Assembly (NCBI GenBank): GCA_021234155.1 | Contig: JAJEKV010000002.1 | Span: forward strand, 43,577,203-43,641,202 | DNA from: Isoetes taiwanensis | Taxonomy: Eukaryota > Streptophyta > Lycopodiopsida > Isoetales > Isoetaceae | Direction: 5' to 3' | DNA: 64,000 nucleotides | In this document: positions 33,624-45,440 of the stretch, in pieces | Position numbering within the stretch: the stretch's first letter is position 1 | How the letters are laid out: the number at the start of each line of letters is the position of its first letter | Program-made: the position numbers and the translations under genes | The notes under the pieces: model-generated | Seen by the model: only the letters and a program-made list of their open reading frames with translations | The model's database searches: none | Told to the model about the DNA's origin: nothing

Positions 33624-36600
33624 TCATTCGTCTGGAGGCACCTCTTCTGAATGATCCTTGCTGGGTTCTTCATGCTGGGGCGGAGGTTGTTGTGCTGCCT
33701 CTTTGATCTTTTCCATTCTTTGCCTAAAATCTTCGGCTCCCAGTTCCTCATTCTCCTCATCTGCACCCTAATTGTCTTCTGTGTTCGCGACCTCTTCCTC
33801 TACATCTTGACTGTTCAATGTGTTGGGGACCACATCCTCTCCATCCTGATTGTCCCCTTCCTGTGTTTCCATGACAACGATTGCACTCGGGATCCCTAGC
33901 AACCTCTTCCTCGAACTTTGAGGTCGCCTTAATCATGTCCTGAGTATTCACCAGTGTCGTCCCTGCCAGTGCGTTGATGTTGTCTTTTCTTCTCCTAAAT
34001 AGTTCCAAATCCTGAGAGCCAAGGGCCGCTGCCTTTTTGAGCTCTACTTGAATCGAGCTCTTGTCCTGTCTCAGAATGGATTGCACTTCGTTTATGGTTG
34101 TAGAGGAGAACGGACAAGGTGTCTCAGAGCGTGAAGTCGAGGGTCGAGGAACATTTTGGAAGTAGAGGCCTTCTTCTTTCCCTCTTTGATCTTTTGTAGT
34201 GCCCAAGCTCTTGATTTTTCTCGCCTAACATGACATCGAAGTTGCTCGAATATCCGTGACAAGCTTAATTTCCAGCTTCTCGTCTCAAAAGACAATGTTT
34301 TATAGCCCTCGCGACACCGCAGCTCGGCTAAAAGCACCAGGAAAAGAAGTCGATAACAATTGCAACCTTCCAACATCAACTTCTGACTAGATAGGTGCAC
34401 GCCCTACTTTCCAACCGATTCTCGCGACAGTACTCCTCCCCACTGGCTGCACCCTTGTCGCGACCAAGGACGATACAGCCAATAAGCTGCAGGGAAAACA
34501 AATGTTAGAAACATTGATAGTCAACAACAAAATTGGGCAGGCGCCGATCAGGCAAATTCTTTTCGATGTCCTGTTTTTCTCGTAAATGCTTGGGAAACTT
34601 AGCATATTGCTTTGGATGGTCGGAATTGGCGAAACAAATATTTATTTCCTGTACAAATGGCGGAGCCGCTGCGTCTCTAACAACATACATTAGCAGGACA
34701 AGACATTGCAACTCTCGAACTCTAGAGGTAGAAGCAGTTCTGGCCGGGGGGTCCTGGTAGGAACCAACCCAAACACGGCTGCCACCGTCTATTGTCTTCA
34801 TGGCGGATATGCACTCATTGAGGCGGTCCGGGGTAATAAATATAGCTATCCAGTAAAGCTGCTGGTCCGTCATCGTGCTAAGCTGGTCAAGGAATTTTTC
34901 ATAATCTTCCTTTGGCCATTTCTTTGTATATCTGAAGTCGCATCCAATGAAGCGGGCAGAAGTGTTTACCACGTCCACGCACAAACCCCGCGGACTAACC
35001 TGGAAACACTTGAACGGTTTGCCACCCTCCTCAACTGGCCCAAGAAGATATTCGTCTACTTTGCTGTAGAGGGACTCCGGAAAGCTTTCCTTCTCCATCT
35101 CTTCGCGCCCTTACGCCCATCCACTCGATACTCACCGGGCTAACATAAGCATTAGATTCTCTGTGAATATGGGATGAGCTTGCCTCAAGGCAGCCATGTC
35201 TTGAAAAGGAAGTTTCTTCACTTCCTTCATGTATCTAACAAGGGCCCGCTCCATTGTTCCAATCTTCTTCAGCTCTAAGGCTCTGACTTTCATGGTACGT
35301 CTCCCAGTATAATCCTTGCTTCCCTTCAGGAATGTGGTGCCATCCTTGATCTCCTTCATCAGCCTTTGCAGATCTAGAGGATGCATGGACTTTAATGGGC
35401 GACAGGAATTGTTGGTGAAAAGTCTAAGCCTATCTTTCACTTCAATTCTTTCTCCCTTCTCGTCCTTCAACCGGTCTTCGTAGAATAACTGGGCAACTTC
35501 GGTGCACATTGACCACGATTCGTTATCAAGATATACAAAGTAGTCGTAGTCACGCATAGTTGACTTCTTAATCGTTTGCAGCGCTACAGCTTTCCAATCC
35601 TGCATGACACAGAAGGCATTAGATAAGGCCCATACACATCATCTTAATTTGCTTGCACTAGCTGTCCCAAATTGGGCGCCCGCCCACACTGAGCTGAAAC
35701 TGGGCGGGCGCCCAATTTCCCTGGACGGGTCCCAAATAGGGCGGGCGCCCAATTTGCACTCGTTCAGGGAAATTGGGCGCCCGCCCAATTTGAAAAGAGT
35801 GTCAACAGTCTGAAATTGGGCGGGCGCCCAATTTGGAACTGGTGGATAGCACGAACTGTCAGAAATAATGGTGGTAGTGCACTCACAGAATAAGCTCCAC
35901 CGACGGAGTGCCCGCGTTTGCCCTTTTTAGGCTTCCCGTAGAATGCCCACTAGTTTCGAAGCTGCTGAATTTCTTCGAAGAATACTTCTTCGTGTATAGT
36001 CTTCTTTGTTATGTCATTATTCTCCGGCCGACAATTTAACGTATTTCGATTGCCGTGAGATTTCGCGGGATAGTTGAAGGATCCGCCCCCCTATTGAAGA
36101 ATCCGCCCGCAAAGAATCGTAGTATCCGCCCCCTCTTTTAACCAATCCGCCCCCTCTTTTTAACCAATCCGCCCCTTTGCCAACAATTTAGGACAATGGA
36201 AAAATTAAAAAAATCCGCTTTTGATTCCATCTCGCTCGCCGCTCAAAAAAGCGTGCGCTTTGTCCACACCGTAAATCATTCACCTAATCAACCCGCAGTA
36301 AGAGGGGGGCGGATTCTTCCAAGGGAGGGGGGGGCAGATTCTTCCGTGGGGATACTACAATAGGTGTCCAGGCCGGATAATACAGTAGGGGGGCTGGATA
36401 ATACAAACTAGCCTTTCCTGCCAGGACTCGGCATTTCCTTTTGGCATAGAAAAAGAATATCAGTTCTGCCAAGTGCTTCCTTTCAGGAGGCCATGCCAAA
36501 GCTTGTGTGACAAGCAGTTGAGCAACCGTGGTCGTATGGTTGCCATTTACAATCCAAAATTCTGCATTTTGCAGGTCCTCTGCCTTCTTCCACTTAATTG

Positions 36601-37870
36601 CTCGCCCTGTCTATGGATCGAACGACACGACATCAGCACAGGGAGGGTGCATCTGATGGCTGATAAACGATTCGTAGAGAGTGTCCAAGTGCTCTGGACT
36701 TATGACCCTACAAGTCATATTTGCCGGGGCTTTATGCATCTTGAACACATCGACTTCAATCTCGAAGCCCACCCCCAGAGGGTAGATTCTCTCCCTGTGC
36801 TTGATGCTTGCTATGGCGCTCTGTGACAACTCATGTCTGCTCTCCTATGTGACGTCGCCACTAGATGGAGTGAACTTCACGATCTGCCGGCTAGTCTCCC
36901 GTTCTTCAGATGAAGAAGCAGACAAAGACTCCCTCTCCGAACTATTTGGGCTCTGTGGTGAGATGTCCCGCTTGCGCCTCTTGGACGGACCACCTAAATC
37001 TTTTCCTCTGCGCTTAGAGGGTTCCTCTTCAGATGACTGGTCCTCTTCTGCACTCACCTGGGGCGACCTTGCTATTGTAGACATTCCACCGAATACAAGT
37101 TTAGGGGCAGCTTTGCGGGGAATAGCTGTAGCAGGTGTCCTCGCCTTCTTTACTGTTGTCTCGGTCTCCATGGGCGCTGGCGCCTGCGCTTGTGCTGTCT
37201 CACTCTTCTTGTATCTAGACTTAAGCCACTTAGAATCGTATACTTTAGGTTGGTTTTTGCCCTGATACTCCGTGAACAGTGCTTTCGACCTGTTCTGTTT
37301 GTGTTCTAATATCCACTACCTGACAGCATAGTAGCCATCCAAGATATCTGTTCTTGATTTGATGCCCGAGCGCTCTAAACTTTCATATGAGTCTAGCGCC
37401 CATCCTCTATGAGCGCAAGAATGTGGGCTTTCCTTTATACTTGCGTTCATCATACATGGCTCGTACCTAGAAAGTGGAACTTTATAACGGATTTTAAAGT
37501 CCGATCTACTGCGGTGTCTTCAACATCGATGAGGAAGTTATCGTTGTTCTCAGCGAGACCTCCATGTCGATGACGATACCCGCCGAAGTTCATTTTTCCC
37601 GCCCCTCTCTTGCCAAAGAAAAGCAAAAGATCCTTGAGGTGGTTTGTCCGGGACCCGTGATGAATATTCCCTATCTCTATGCACTGCACCCATTCCTCAA
37701 AGAACCGCCAAAACTTCATGGGGCACTACCGATGCCAAAGAAACAGTTCTTTCTCTTCTTTCGTTTCTTGCATCCTCTCTTGCAATAGCCTCGCAGAAAT
37801 TTAAAAGGGACCGAACCGAAAGTACCGCTTTGTTCGCCATAATAATTCTCGCAGAACGGAAAGTAGTGTT
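33624..37870 (-). CDS. Multi-exon ParB-like gene with probable DNA methyltransferase-like region
   Basis: The minus strand holds the full version of the gene truncated at 26.9-28.3 kb. N-terminal exons (about 37,870-36,840) are followed by a ParB-like domain (36,830-36,290; VNGNHTTTVAQLL) and an exon at 36,065-35,887 (NNDITKKTIHEEVFFEEIQQ, donor GTGAGT). A 287-bp intron filled with five palindromes comes next, then exon 35,599-35,136 (donor GTGAGT) and a region at 35,098-34,505 with SARFIGCDFRYTKKW, which I read tentatively as a motif-IV-like segment. After acceptor CCCTGCAG (34,487) comes GCIVLGRDKGAASGEE, and then an acidic C-terminus ending EEVPPDE at 33,624. ParB N-domains bind CTP or nick DNA in bacteria; the role in a plant is unknown. 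Several frame breaks remain. Confidence 0.5.
35600..35886 (-). other. Intron packed with five palindrome copies
   Basis: Bounded by a GTGAGT donor (35,886) and a CATGCAG acceptor (35,600). Palindromes at 35,668, 35,697, 35,731, 35,770 and 35,813 occupy about 40% of its length in alternating GG/CC-centre orientation. Confidence 0.65.
36079..36400. repeat. Inverted clusters of ATCCGCCCCC units
   Basis: Units AATCCGCCCC(C) at 36,079-36,175 face GGGGGGCGGATT-type units at 36,304-36,400, separated by about 130 bp. They lie between the ParB-domain exon and the next exon of the gene above, presumably in its intron. Confidence 0.7.
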
Positions 37871-38447
37871 AGTACTTGGGAGACTTGGGGCTGAAGAGAC
37901 GGTTGTATCATAGAGGCCAAATTGGGCGTCACCAATTTGGCCGGATCCCCACAAGACAAGAAATTGGGCTACCAATTTACTCCCGCCAATTCATGGTGAG
38001 ACTTGTGGTCAAGAGATGGTTGCATCATAGAGGCCAAATTCGCCCAATTTGGCGGATCTCTACACGACACCAAATTGGGCTCACTAATTTACTCCCCGGC
38101 CAACTCATAGTGAGACTTGGAGCCGAGGAGGCTGTTGCATCATAGAGGCCAAATTGGGCGCCCGCCCAATTTGGCCGGATCCTTACGCACACCAAATTGG
38201 GTGCCCGCCCAATTTACTCCTGCCCAAGTCTACCATCCAAGGAAGTCGCGGTTGTTCTAAGAGTAAATTGGGCCCCCAATTTGGTGTAAGGGAGAAGTTC
38301 GCTCTAACGCCCTTTGAGCGTAGTTAAGATACCCCTCGTGATGGATGGGTAGCCTACTGGAGAAAAAAGCCAATGTTGTGCAAAATGAAAGCCCCTCAGG
38401 GAAGCAATTGGGTGCCCTATGAAGTTCTGCACACAGGTATGCATTTG
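36350..38447. repeat. Segment B, copy 2 (inverted relative to copy 1)
   Basis: Reverse complement of 26,269-28,356. Palindromes in its upstream array (37,910-38,280) are more degenerate than in copy 1, several having lost their centres. Confidence 0.93.
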
Positions 38448-38764
38448 AGGTGATCCGGCTCATCACCATCCTTCATCAACTCTCCACGACGAAGGAGCTT
38501 CCTCAGTTGGTGTCTCATTTCTTTTGTGCCATTTTCGTTTATCTCGTTCTGCACCTCAAGCTGAAGCTGATTCGCATGAGCTAATATTGGCTGGGAGATA
38601 TGGCACTGCATTTCGCTCATTGTGAATCTGTCGCTGGGCCTAGTTCGGACCATTCTGACTGTCCCGACTATGAATCTAAACTGTGCAGATTTGCGAATGC
38701 CGGTTGGTGCGGCGAGACCACGTCCAGTGAAGGCGCTTGGGCGGCAAACAAACTCGGATGTCAC
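38448..38764 (-). pseudogene. Unrecognised helical protein fragment cut off at the B2 boundary
   Basis: Minus-strand frame VRMVRTRPSDRFTMSEMQCH ... HANQLQLEVQNEINENGTKE, strongly helical and charged. It runs up to the edge of segment B2, where homology to any continuation stops, so the 3' part was probably removed by the rearrangement. Confidence 0.35.
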
Positions 38765-38829
38765 TTCTTTGGCATAGTAGATAAAAGGCCTGCCAACTCA
38801 CCTACCTGCACGCATTTCGAAATTTTACA

Positions 38830-40495
38830 TCATTCCACCAAATAAAACCCTTATTTTTTAATAAATGGGGTCCATTTGGGAGTCATATGGACTTAGCCAA
38901 AGTCCACAATTAATGAAATTATGCTTTATTGATGTCTTCCTTTATACTCTTGATTACATCATGAGCATATGTGTCTCTCCTTCTTCCATGCAAGGACTTC
39001 AATGATGCAGTAGCAAACATACAAGAACAACGTAGTTAGATATAATATATGGCATAATAACAGGGGGTTTCCTTCATGTTTTTTTGTAAGCTTTTCAATA
39101 TGGTTTTGCTATGATTTGATTGATGTATTCGTTTGATTGTACTAAATAGTACTAGTTATGGTGCCCGGCATTGCCGTGCTTTAGTGATAATTTGAAGCGA
39201 TGGTTGTTTTGGCTGAAGCAAATAATGTGGTTTGGAGGGGAAAGGGTCAATGGTGAGGCATTGGTAGGCTCCAGCAATCTGTAGAAATTTGCATTGCAAT
39301 GTGAAGGCAACAATAATTATAGTTGAAATTGTGTATTTCAACTCTAAGTATTGTTTGCTTAGAAGTTGTAGATGTAGTTACATTGAGTTGCCCTAGCATG
39401 GCAATTAATTGTGTTATTTTTTAATTTATGCATTTGTAGATGGCACAAATCTATTTATGTGGGAAACCAACGGTTTGAGAACATAAGTTATTGGGGTTGA
39501 GAGGAAAGAGCATCAATCACATTATATGTTTGATTAGGCCACGAAAGCATAATGATTGGAGAATTTTATGAATGCACCCCTCATTTCCACGAAGACTGAA
39601 ATGCAAACATTACTTAGCCGCATATATTTGATTGGTTAAATAAAATAGTACTTGGTTATATGGTCTTATCAAATGTGATCATATATGTCTTATACATGAG
39701 AGGTAGTGGTGTTCAGTATAGGAGAACATACACGTTTGGTATTTGATGCATATCAATGAACATATTTAATAGTCCAATGATTCCTTAAGAGCAGTTGACT
39801 TCAAAAATAAAGGTATTATCAGCAATAGTCAAAACGTAAGTTATTGGCCTCATACTTATGAACTGCCACCTATAAGTGTACCCTCCAGAAACTCACCCTA
39901 ATAATGGACTAATGCTAATTCGCCCTAATATAGGTCTAATGCTAATTCACGCACCTATCCTTGAGAAATACATCATAATATAGGTCTAATGCTTCACGCA
40001 ATAAATAAAAAGAGAACATCTATTCAATGTCTATTCAAGCATAGTTACTCGTGGATTTGGACATAGGATCTATCATTAGAGTTCGTCTATCATTCTAATA
40101 TATAAAAAATGCAAAGCAGAAATATTTCAGCTGGTACTGGTAGTCAGATCTCTGCATGGATGAGAAGATACTATGATCTAGAGTTCGTTCCCCACCATCT
40201 CTCTTTCTTCAATGAGTGCTTTTACAGACTGCATCACAATATTGTGATCCTACATTGTTCCTAAATATTTGATGAAATTACACATCTGATAAGCAACGTT
40301 CCTAGTTTGAATTACGCGTCTGAAAACTCCACATGATGATGTGATATGTTACAAAGTTGACTTCGAGTTATGGACCTTAGCTACTCCAATAGATACAGAT
40401 GAGTCTTTATAGTGAGAATATGCCTTCAAACATCATTATTACGCTTTGTATTGCTTGCCTAAAGTTGCCCCGCATCAACTGAAAGCAATATTATT
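38830..40495. other. AT-rich intergenic DNA, no gene seen
   Basis: No coding structure is visible. 39,152-39,205 is a diverged copy of the repeat at about 60-110. Confidence 0.5.
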
Positions 40496-40597
40496 CTAGA
40501 AGGTGGCAGCCAGGTCCGCCACATCCTCCTCGTCCAAGTGTTTTGAGTTTATAGTTGCAAGATTTCTCACCCCTAGCTGCAACACAGGAGCCGCTGG
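40496..40597 (-). CDS. Probable 3'-terminal exon of an unidentified host gene
   Basis: After an acceptor (TATGTTGCAG) the frame reads PAAPVLQLGVRNLATINSKH LDEEDVADLAATF and ends in TAG. Clean composition and an ordinary plant-like acceptor suggest a real host gene. A second candidate exon lies at 41,171-41,322. I cannot name the protein. Confidence 0.35.
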   Translation of the reverse strand, partial: PAAPVLQLGVRNLATINSKHLDEEDVADLAATF

Positions 40598-41170
40598 CTG
40601 CAACATAGATACACGAAAGAGTTAGACTAATCTTTGCACTTCTTGACGTATTAATGTCTACAGAAGACCCAAAGGATCAGACCTAATAAATAGTGTCCTT
40701 GAAGCTTGTAAGGGCATCATTGCAACTTGCATGAAATGTTTCACATTTGTATGAACAATCAACCTCATGTATGAAGTTGAAAGAAGAGCCTAAGGGATCG
40801 TAAAAGTTCAAAAAAGAAGGCATGTAAAAGAAATCTAGAGAGTCCATATATTTGGACGATCTGATTGAGTAAATAACTTGCAGATTAAGTATCCTGCATA
40901 AGGTGGTCTACAGAGACTGCAAAAATAGGCTGCCTCCAAAGAGCGGACGTGGCAAAACATATCATACTAATGTTTTTTTGAAAGTAAGATGCATATCGGT
41001 GAGTGAAACAAAGCCATACATACCTCATTTTGTTGATAAATCTAGACAATGAACCCCAATGTCATGAACAATAAAAAGCACCTACAGAGGAGAGGAACAA
41101 ATCATTGCTTGATCCCATAGATGATAAAAGAATAGCTCTAAATTACCACCAAACTATCTGGATCTAGGTC

Positions 41171-41322
41171 TTAAGCACATCTTGATGGACATGTGCTATT
41201 AATGCCCGAGCAAGGGAGCTGGATAAGTTATGAGTACCCGTTGTTACCATTGATAGGATGGACTCTTCTACGTTGTACTTTGATACATGCAAGGTTATCA
41301 TCTGCTCTGTGTCTTCATATAC
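41171..41322 (-). CDS. Probable internal exon of the same unidentified gene
   Basis: After ATACTTGCAG the frame reads VYEDTEQMITLHVSKYNVEE and NLSSSLARALIAHVHQDV. It is open in one frame, has an acceptor, and shares the strand of the 40.5-kb exon. Its donor is unclear. Confidence 0.3.
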
Positions 41323-42843
41323 CTGCAAGTATATGGAAGTTGTGTAAGCTTCAGTAAGCATATACTCTGTAAATGCCCCAGCTTGTTCAAACATAATTTC
41401 AGTATTTAGAACAACAAAAATATGAGACACATGTATCTCCACCAATCAATATAAAAAATTGGCATTAGTCTAAAGCCACCAATAAAGGAATGATTTATGT
41501 TGTATCACATAACAATTACAAACCTTCCAACACAGCAAGCCGATTGAATGGCTTGCTATAAGAAAATATAGAGTTCTTGCTTGGTTAGGAACTCCGATGA
41601 AGTATCCTAGCAAAAATGGTAAAGAATTTATAAGCAATGACCGAGCATACAAAATAAGGCCCATTCTTCTGATCTCAATAATTGCAGAAAAGGCCTCAAT
41701 AACTTAGTCCTCAGTCCTAATCATACAAAACTCATAGAGGCGAGATAAAATTTACATGATTATTATGTTCATTCATATCCATTCTTTGAGGCAAGATAAC
41801 CTTTATCTGCTCATTACATTTATGTCCAACATGTCCATTCATGTGTAACAAAATTTAGTCATCCAATAGATCTTCTAACATGAGCCTAGTGTGTAAATTA
41901 GATTATAAATAATACAACATGATGAGTCTGATGTGCAAAATAATACAATATGGCCAATATTTCTTGCGAGGATCTAAAGAGATCTTTTATTCTCAAAAAA
42001 ACAGAGCTGGTGCTTCTTTATAGCTTTAGGATTATAAGATTATTTCAAGACCACAGACATTCAGTAGACGATACTGCATTAAATAAATATAGCATGGCAA
42101 TAAGGAAGAACACAGACCATGCATTACCTAGAATATCTTTAACTTGGTTGCCTCACTACTTAAAACCATTAACCGAGGGAAAAAATTGGTAGTCTCAAGC
42201 ACGATTTCTCCTCCTAGAGTTTAAGCTCTTAAATTCCAATTGACCGGTGTTACCTATTTTGCAATTTTGAATAGCGGAAGAGTTGATGTGCACAACTACG
42301 TTTCGAACCCCTCTTTGCCGAAATAGGGCTAGGCCTTAATGTAGAAAACTTGGAGTTACAATGGCCCTTTCTCACCAATTTGTTTCTCATCGCCAATGAA
42401 TTCCCTCCATGATCCCACTTCAGTAGGAAAATAAAACCATTTACACTCGAAGCTTTGTCTGTCCATGGTTGATAGCTCAAATTTAGCATGGCTCTTGAAA
42501 CCCTGAAACTCCTGAGGGCAAGAATCCAAAAATAAATAAGCTGATAAAAAATCTATCAAGCTACAACCTGAGACCATTCACCTTGCACTCAATTGCAGGC
42601 AATCATCAGCGTGGAAACCATTCTGAAGCATGCATGCAACCACCTTCTAGCGCACAACAACCATCGGATGGATGCGAAGAGAGAGGGAAAAAATATCACT
42701 CTGAAATTTTACTAAACGAAATTATACAAAGTTTTTTCCCGAAAATCGAGAATCTTTTTCGGCTGCCAAACTCCCACAAAACCTTAGGAAATCATTTTAG
42801 AAAAATTCCAAAAGTATTATTGCGCAAATCGGAAAATCCCAAA

Positions 42844-43308
42844 TTAACAAAATAGATTTCTAGAGTGCACCTTTTCTTGGCCGTTGATTTCAAGAAAAAA
42901 AAAAAAGAGATTGTGTGGTTGTATGTGAATATTAGATAAAGCTAAAAAAGAGAGATTGTGTGGTTGTTTGTGAATATTAGATAAAGTCTTGGCTGATTTG
43001 GTGATGGCTGACTCATTGGGGTTAGGGTTTTGGCGTTGCTTCAATCTCATATATCTCCTCCCTCCGGGTGTCCGCTTTTGAGCGATTTTAATGCATTGGG
43101 AAGTCCTTGTAGTAAGTTTTTCAAGGTGGTGTATGGTATCAGGTAGTTTTTTCTCTACTTCCGCCCCCGAATTGGGATCATCTATTTCGCCTCCAAAGTT
43201 ACCTCGTTTTGGCGTTGCTTGGTGTATAGCATCATGTGGTTTTCTTTGTAATTCAGTACCGTAATTGGGATCATGCATTTCGGCCTCCATGGTTACGACT
43301 GCCGACAT
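42844..43308 (-). CDS. Possible small repetitive protein
   Basis: A 154-codon frame with an internal duplication: MHDPNYGTELQRKPHDAIH versus IDDPNSGAEVEKKLPDTIH. The 3' part overlaps a tandem DNA repeat (AGAGATTGTGTGGTTGT units at 42,906 and 42,951). No domain recognised; could be non-coding. Confidence 0.3.
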   Translation of the reverse strand: MSAVVTMEAEMHDPNYGTELQRKPHDAIHQATPKRGNFGGEIDDPNSGAEVEKKLPDTIHHLEKLTTRTSQCIKIAQKRTPGGRRYMRLKQRQNPNPNESAITKSAKTLSNIHKQPHNLSFLALSNIHIQPHNLFFFFLEINGQEKVHSRNLFC

Positions 43309-44150
43309 GCGATCTTGCTCTAAATTTCTGCTTCTATGGCCTCTTCAACACTGCCTCCTAATTGTCATCTCAATTTTCTTGCTCATGCCCTTGCTTCCAT
43401 AGCGAACTGTATTATTATAATATTTATTTTATTAGATGCTTTGTGTACATCTCAGTGCTTTGTAGTTTTTAACCAAGAATGAAGGATTATAAAATATATG
43501 CAGGTCTACGGCATGAAATCTGAAGCAGCCTTCAATTCTCACCCCTTTATTATAATCTCTACAGATTCTGTAAGTCCATCTAAGATGCTTGTCACATTCA
43601 AATGTCTCAGATTGATCAGGTTTGACATGTGCAGTGCTGAAGTGGTCAGGCTTGGCATGTGGAGTACTGAATAAAGCTTGTTGATTTAAAACTTAAACTG
43701 TTTGTTTGCTTCGTTAAAATTTTAAAATTTATTTGATGGAAATCAATGGCTGGCGTTTGCATGACACATGGTTGCAGTTTGCAAAGGCTTGGTATACAAA
43801 GGAGATTTTTGCAATGGGAAGCTTAATGGTGGTTTTTAATGCCAATAGTTCTCTTAAATGTTATATTTTGACATTGATATTCAAATGTCATATTTCTGGA
43901 TTTGGAAACCACGTGTGGACCTATTATAACTTAACCCTTAAATATGGGTCATGTAAAACTTCAATGTCAAACTTGGAAAACTATTTCTTATTGCTCGGGA
44001 TATCTTTCTTATTGTTTCTTTCCTGTATTTCATTGTTCTTTTACAAGTTATATTGTTTCTTTGCTTATTCTAGTATTTTCATGGCTATTTTTGTATATTT
44101 ATATATACCCTTTTCTCTAATTTGTACACCACCTTTTCCTAGGCCCTGAA
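43309..44150. other. AT-rich intergenic DNA, no gene supported
   Basis: The open frame at 43,733-44,149 is AT-biased with hydrophobic low-complexity translation and no domain; I consider it chance. Confidence 0.45.
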
Positions 44151-44159
44151 GGCATAGTT

Positions 44160-44300
44160 ACCGGGAACGCCGTTCAACGCTGCTCCCCTAGGGTTCTACG
44201 TTCCCGGAATGCCAAGTTCCAGTTTCGGACGGTTTGTTACCCGGAACGCCGTTCCGAACACCGTTCCCATGGGAACGGCGTTCCTGATAAGTTCCCAAAA
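44160..44300. repeat. GGAACGCCGTTC-type inverted repeat cluster
   Basis: GGGAACGCCGTTC, CGGAACGCCGTTCCG, and GGGAACGGCGTTCC recur in both orientations within about 140 bp, probably the end of a small foldback transposon. Confidence 0.6.
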
Positions 44301-44439
44301 AAAGTAAGAAAATCAATGGTTTATAGTTCATATTTTCTCCTTTTTTGCTTCTTTTTTTAGTAGGAAAGAAGGAAGGAAGAAATTTTAACGCCCACTAAAA
44401 CCCAATTGGGTTATGGGACCAGAACAAACAAAGGGGCAT

Positions 44440-45369
44440 AAGCCCCTAACGTAACCGAGGGGCGGTTAGAAAACGGATCAGCCGGCCACTGATCCCGAAT
44501 GATAGCCTGGCCTCCCCTATACATCGCAAGATTGTAGGCGAGCCTCACGCACTCGACATAGCTCTTCTTTCGCCCGCAAAGCCGGCCGGGTCAAGTCTTC
44601 CCGAACAGAAGGTGGTTCCCTTCAAATGATTGCCATGCCGTAAGATGTGCACCGGAAAGAGCATCCCAAAGCGTACCAAGAGATGACGGGGGGTCGGGCC
44701 GTCTTTGCTCCAACCCGGCCGGGCCGAAAAGGATGCCGCCGGCAGTATGTGCATCACCCGACCGAAAAAAGAGGCAGCCTCATCTCAGAAGCAAAGCGAA
44801 GTTATCCATCTCCTTCAGACCTACAATACGCAAGGTCAGGGTCAATGCATGTTTGGTGGCACTACCAAACTCAGAAGGCAGGACCTCGGCATGGGCAGTG
44901 GGCAACAAATCCTCAAGCGGAGGTTGTGTGGGCATTGAGACCGGTTCATCGCCCCGTGCATAGCATCGGGCCGCAGCATAGCACTCACATGGTCGTAGGG
45001 GCCCCTGTATAGACACCAAACATTATTGTGACTGGCTGAGCTATACCCCACAGACTGTAGCAATAACTCAAGAAGTTGTACCCAGCCTTCTAGTGGCAAC
45101 TGAACAGACGTCTTTGTGAGAGTAACGGGTGAGAGCGCATGACGGTGGATCCCGGTAAGTATCCCCGAGGCAAACATCGAGCCGAAAGCATCAATCCTGT
45201 CCAAGGCCGCAGCTAAAGATGCACCGGAAAGAGGGGTCAGGATGGGACGCTGGGGCCCAAAGAAGGGGGCTGCCTGAAGGTATGGCTCAATTGTGGGGTC
45301 ATAGGGTTTGTCAAAGCCTAACGCAGGTGCCTGAATCAGGTTGTTTGATTTGCGGGTCTCCCTAGCCAT
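44440..45369 (-). pseudogene. Unrecognised protein gene, single long exon with frame breaks
   Basis: The ATG at 45,369 opens MARETRKSNNLIQAPALGFD. The frame runs to about 44,980, then continues in the next frame with PLEDLLPTAHAEVLPSEFGS, IVGLKEMDNFALLLR and, further on, LGTLWDALSGAHLTAWQSFE and RLAYNLAMYRGGQAI. The total would be about 300 aa. Consistent codon-like composition over 900 bp argues for a real gene interrupted by small indels. I do not recognise the family. A transposon-like terminus begins at 45,380, only about 10 bp upstream of the ATG. Confidence 0.4.
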
Positions 45370-45379
45370 GCGCTTAAAA

Positions 45380-45440
45380 CAAGGTTTAAAATGAAACGCA
45401 CTTATTTAAGAAGTGCGTTTGAAAGATTCCTTTATAAAAA
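45380..45440 (+). mobile_element. Terminus-like repeat, inverted copy at 63,935-63,994
   Basis: CAAGGTTTAAAATGAAACGC followed by palindrome AAACGCACTTATTTAAGAAG (completed by TGCGTTT) and GAAAGATTCC. The reverse complement of the window end reads CAAAGTTTAAAATGAAACGC, then TTATTTGCTGGAAACGCACTTC, and a little further GAAAGATTCC. The two are inverted copies of the same end. Confidence 0.65.

Larger units (their letters stand above)
24200..38300. repeat. Field of about 30 dispersed copies of palindrome AAATTGGGCG-NN-CGCCCAATTT
   Basis: Each full site is two 10-bp arms, AAATTGGGCG and CGCCCAATTT, around GG or CC. Clear copies lie near 24,370, 26,434, 26,504, 26,624, 26,667, 26,748, 26,791, 31,714, 31,746, 32,750, 32,816, 33,383, 35,668, 35,731, 35,770, 35,813, 38,150 and 38,193, with degenerate ones between. 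They fall in promoters, introns and intergenic DNA of this block. Outside 24.2-38.3 kb I see only one half-site-like match, inside a foldback at 54,960. Confidence 0.9.

Noticed and set aside
43733-44149. 138-codon frame as a membrane protein
   Set aside because: Hydrophobicity comes from TTT/ATT-rich DNA; no conserved features or gene signals.
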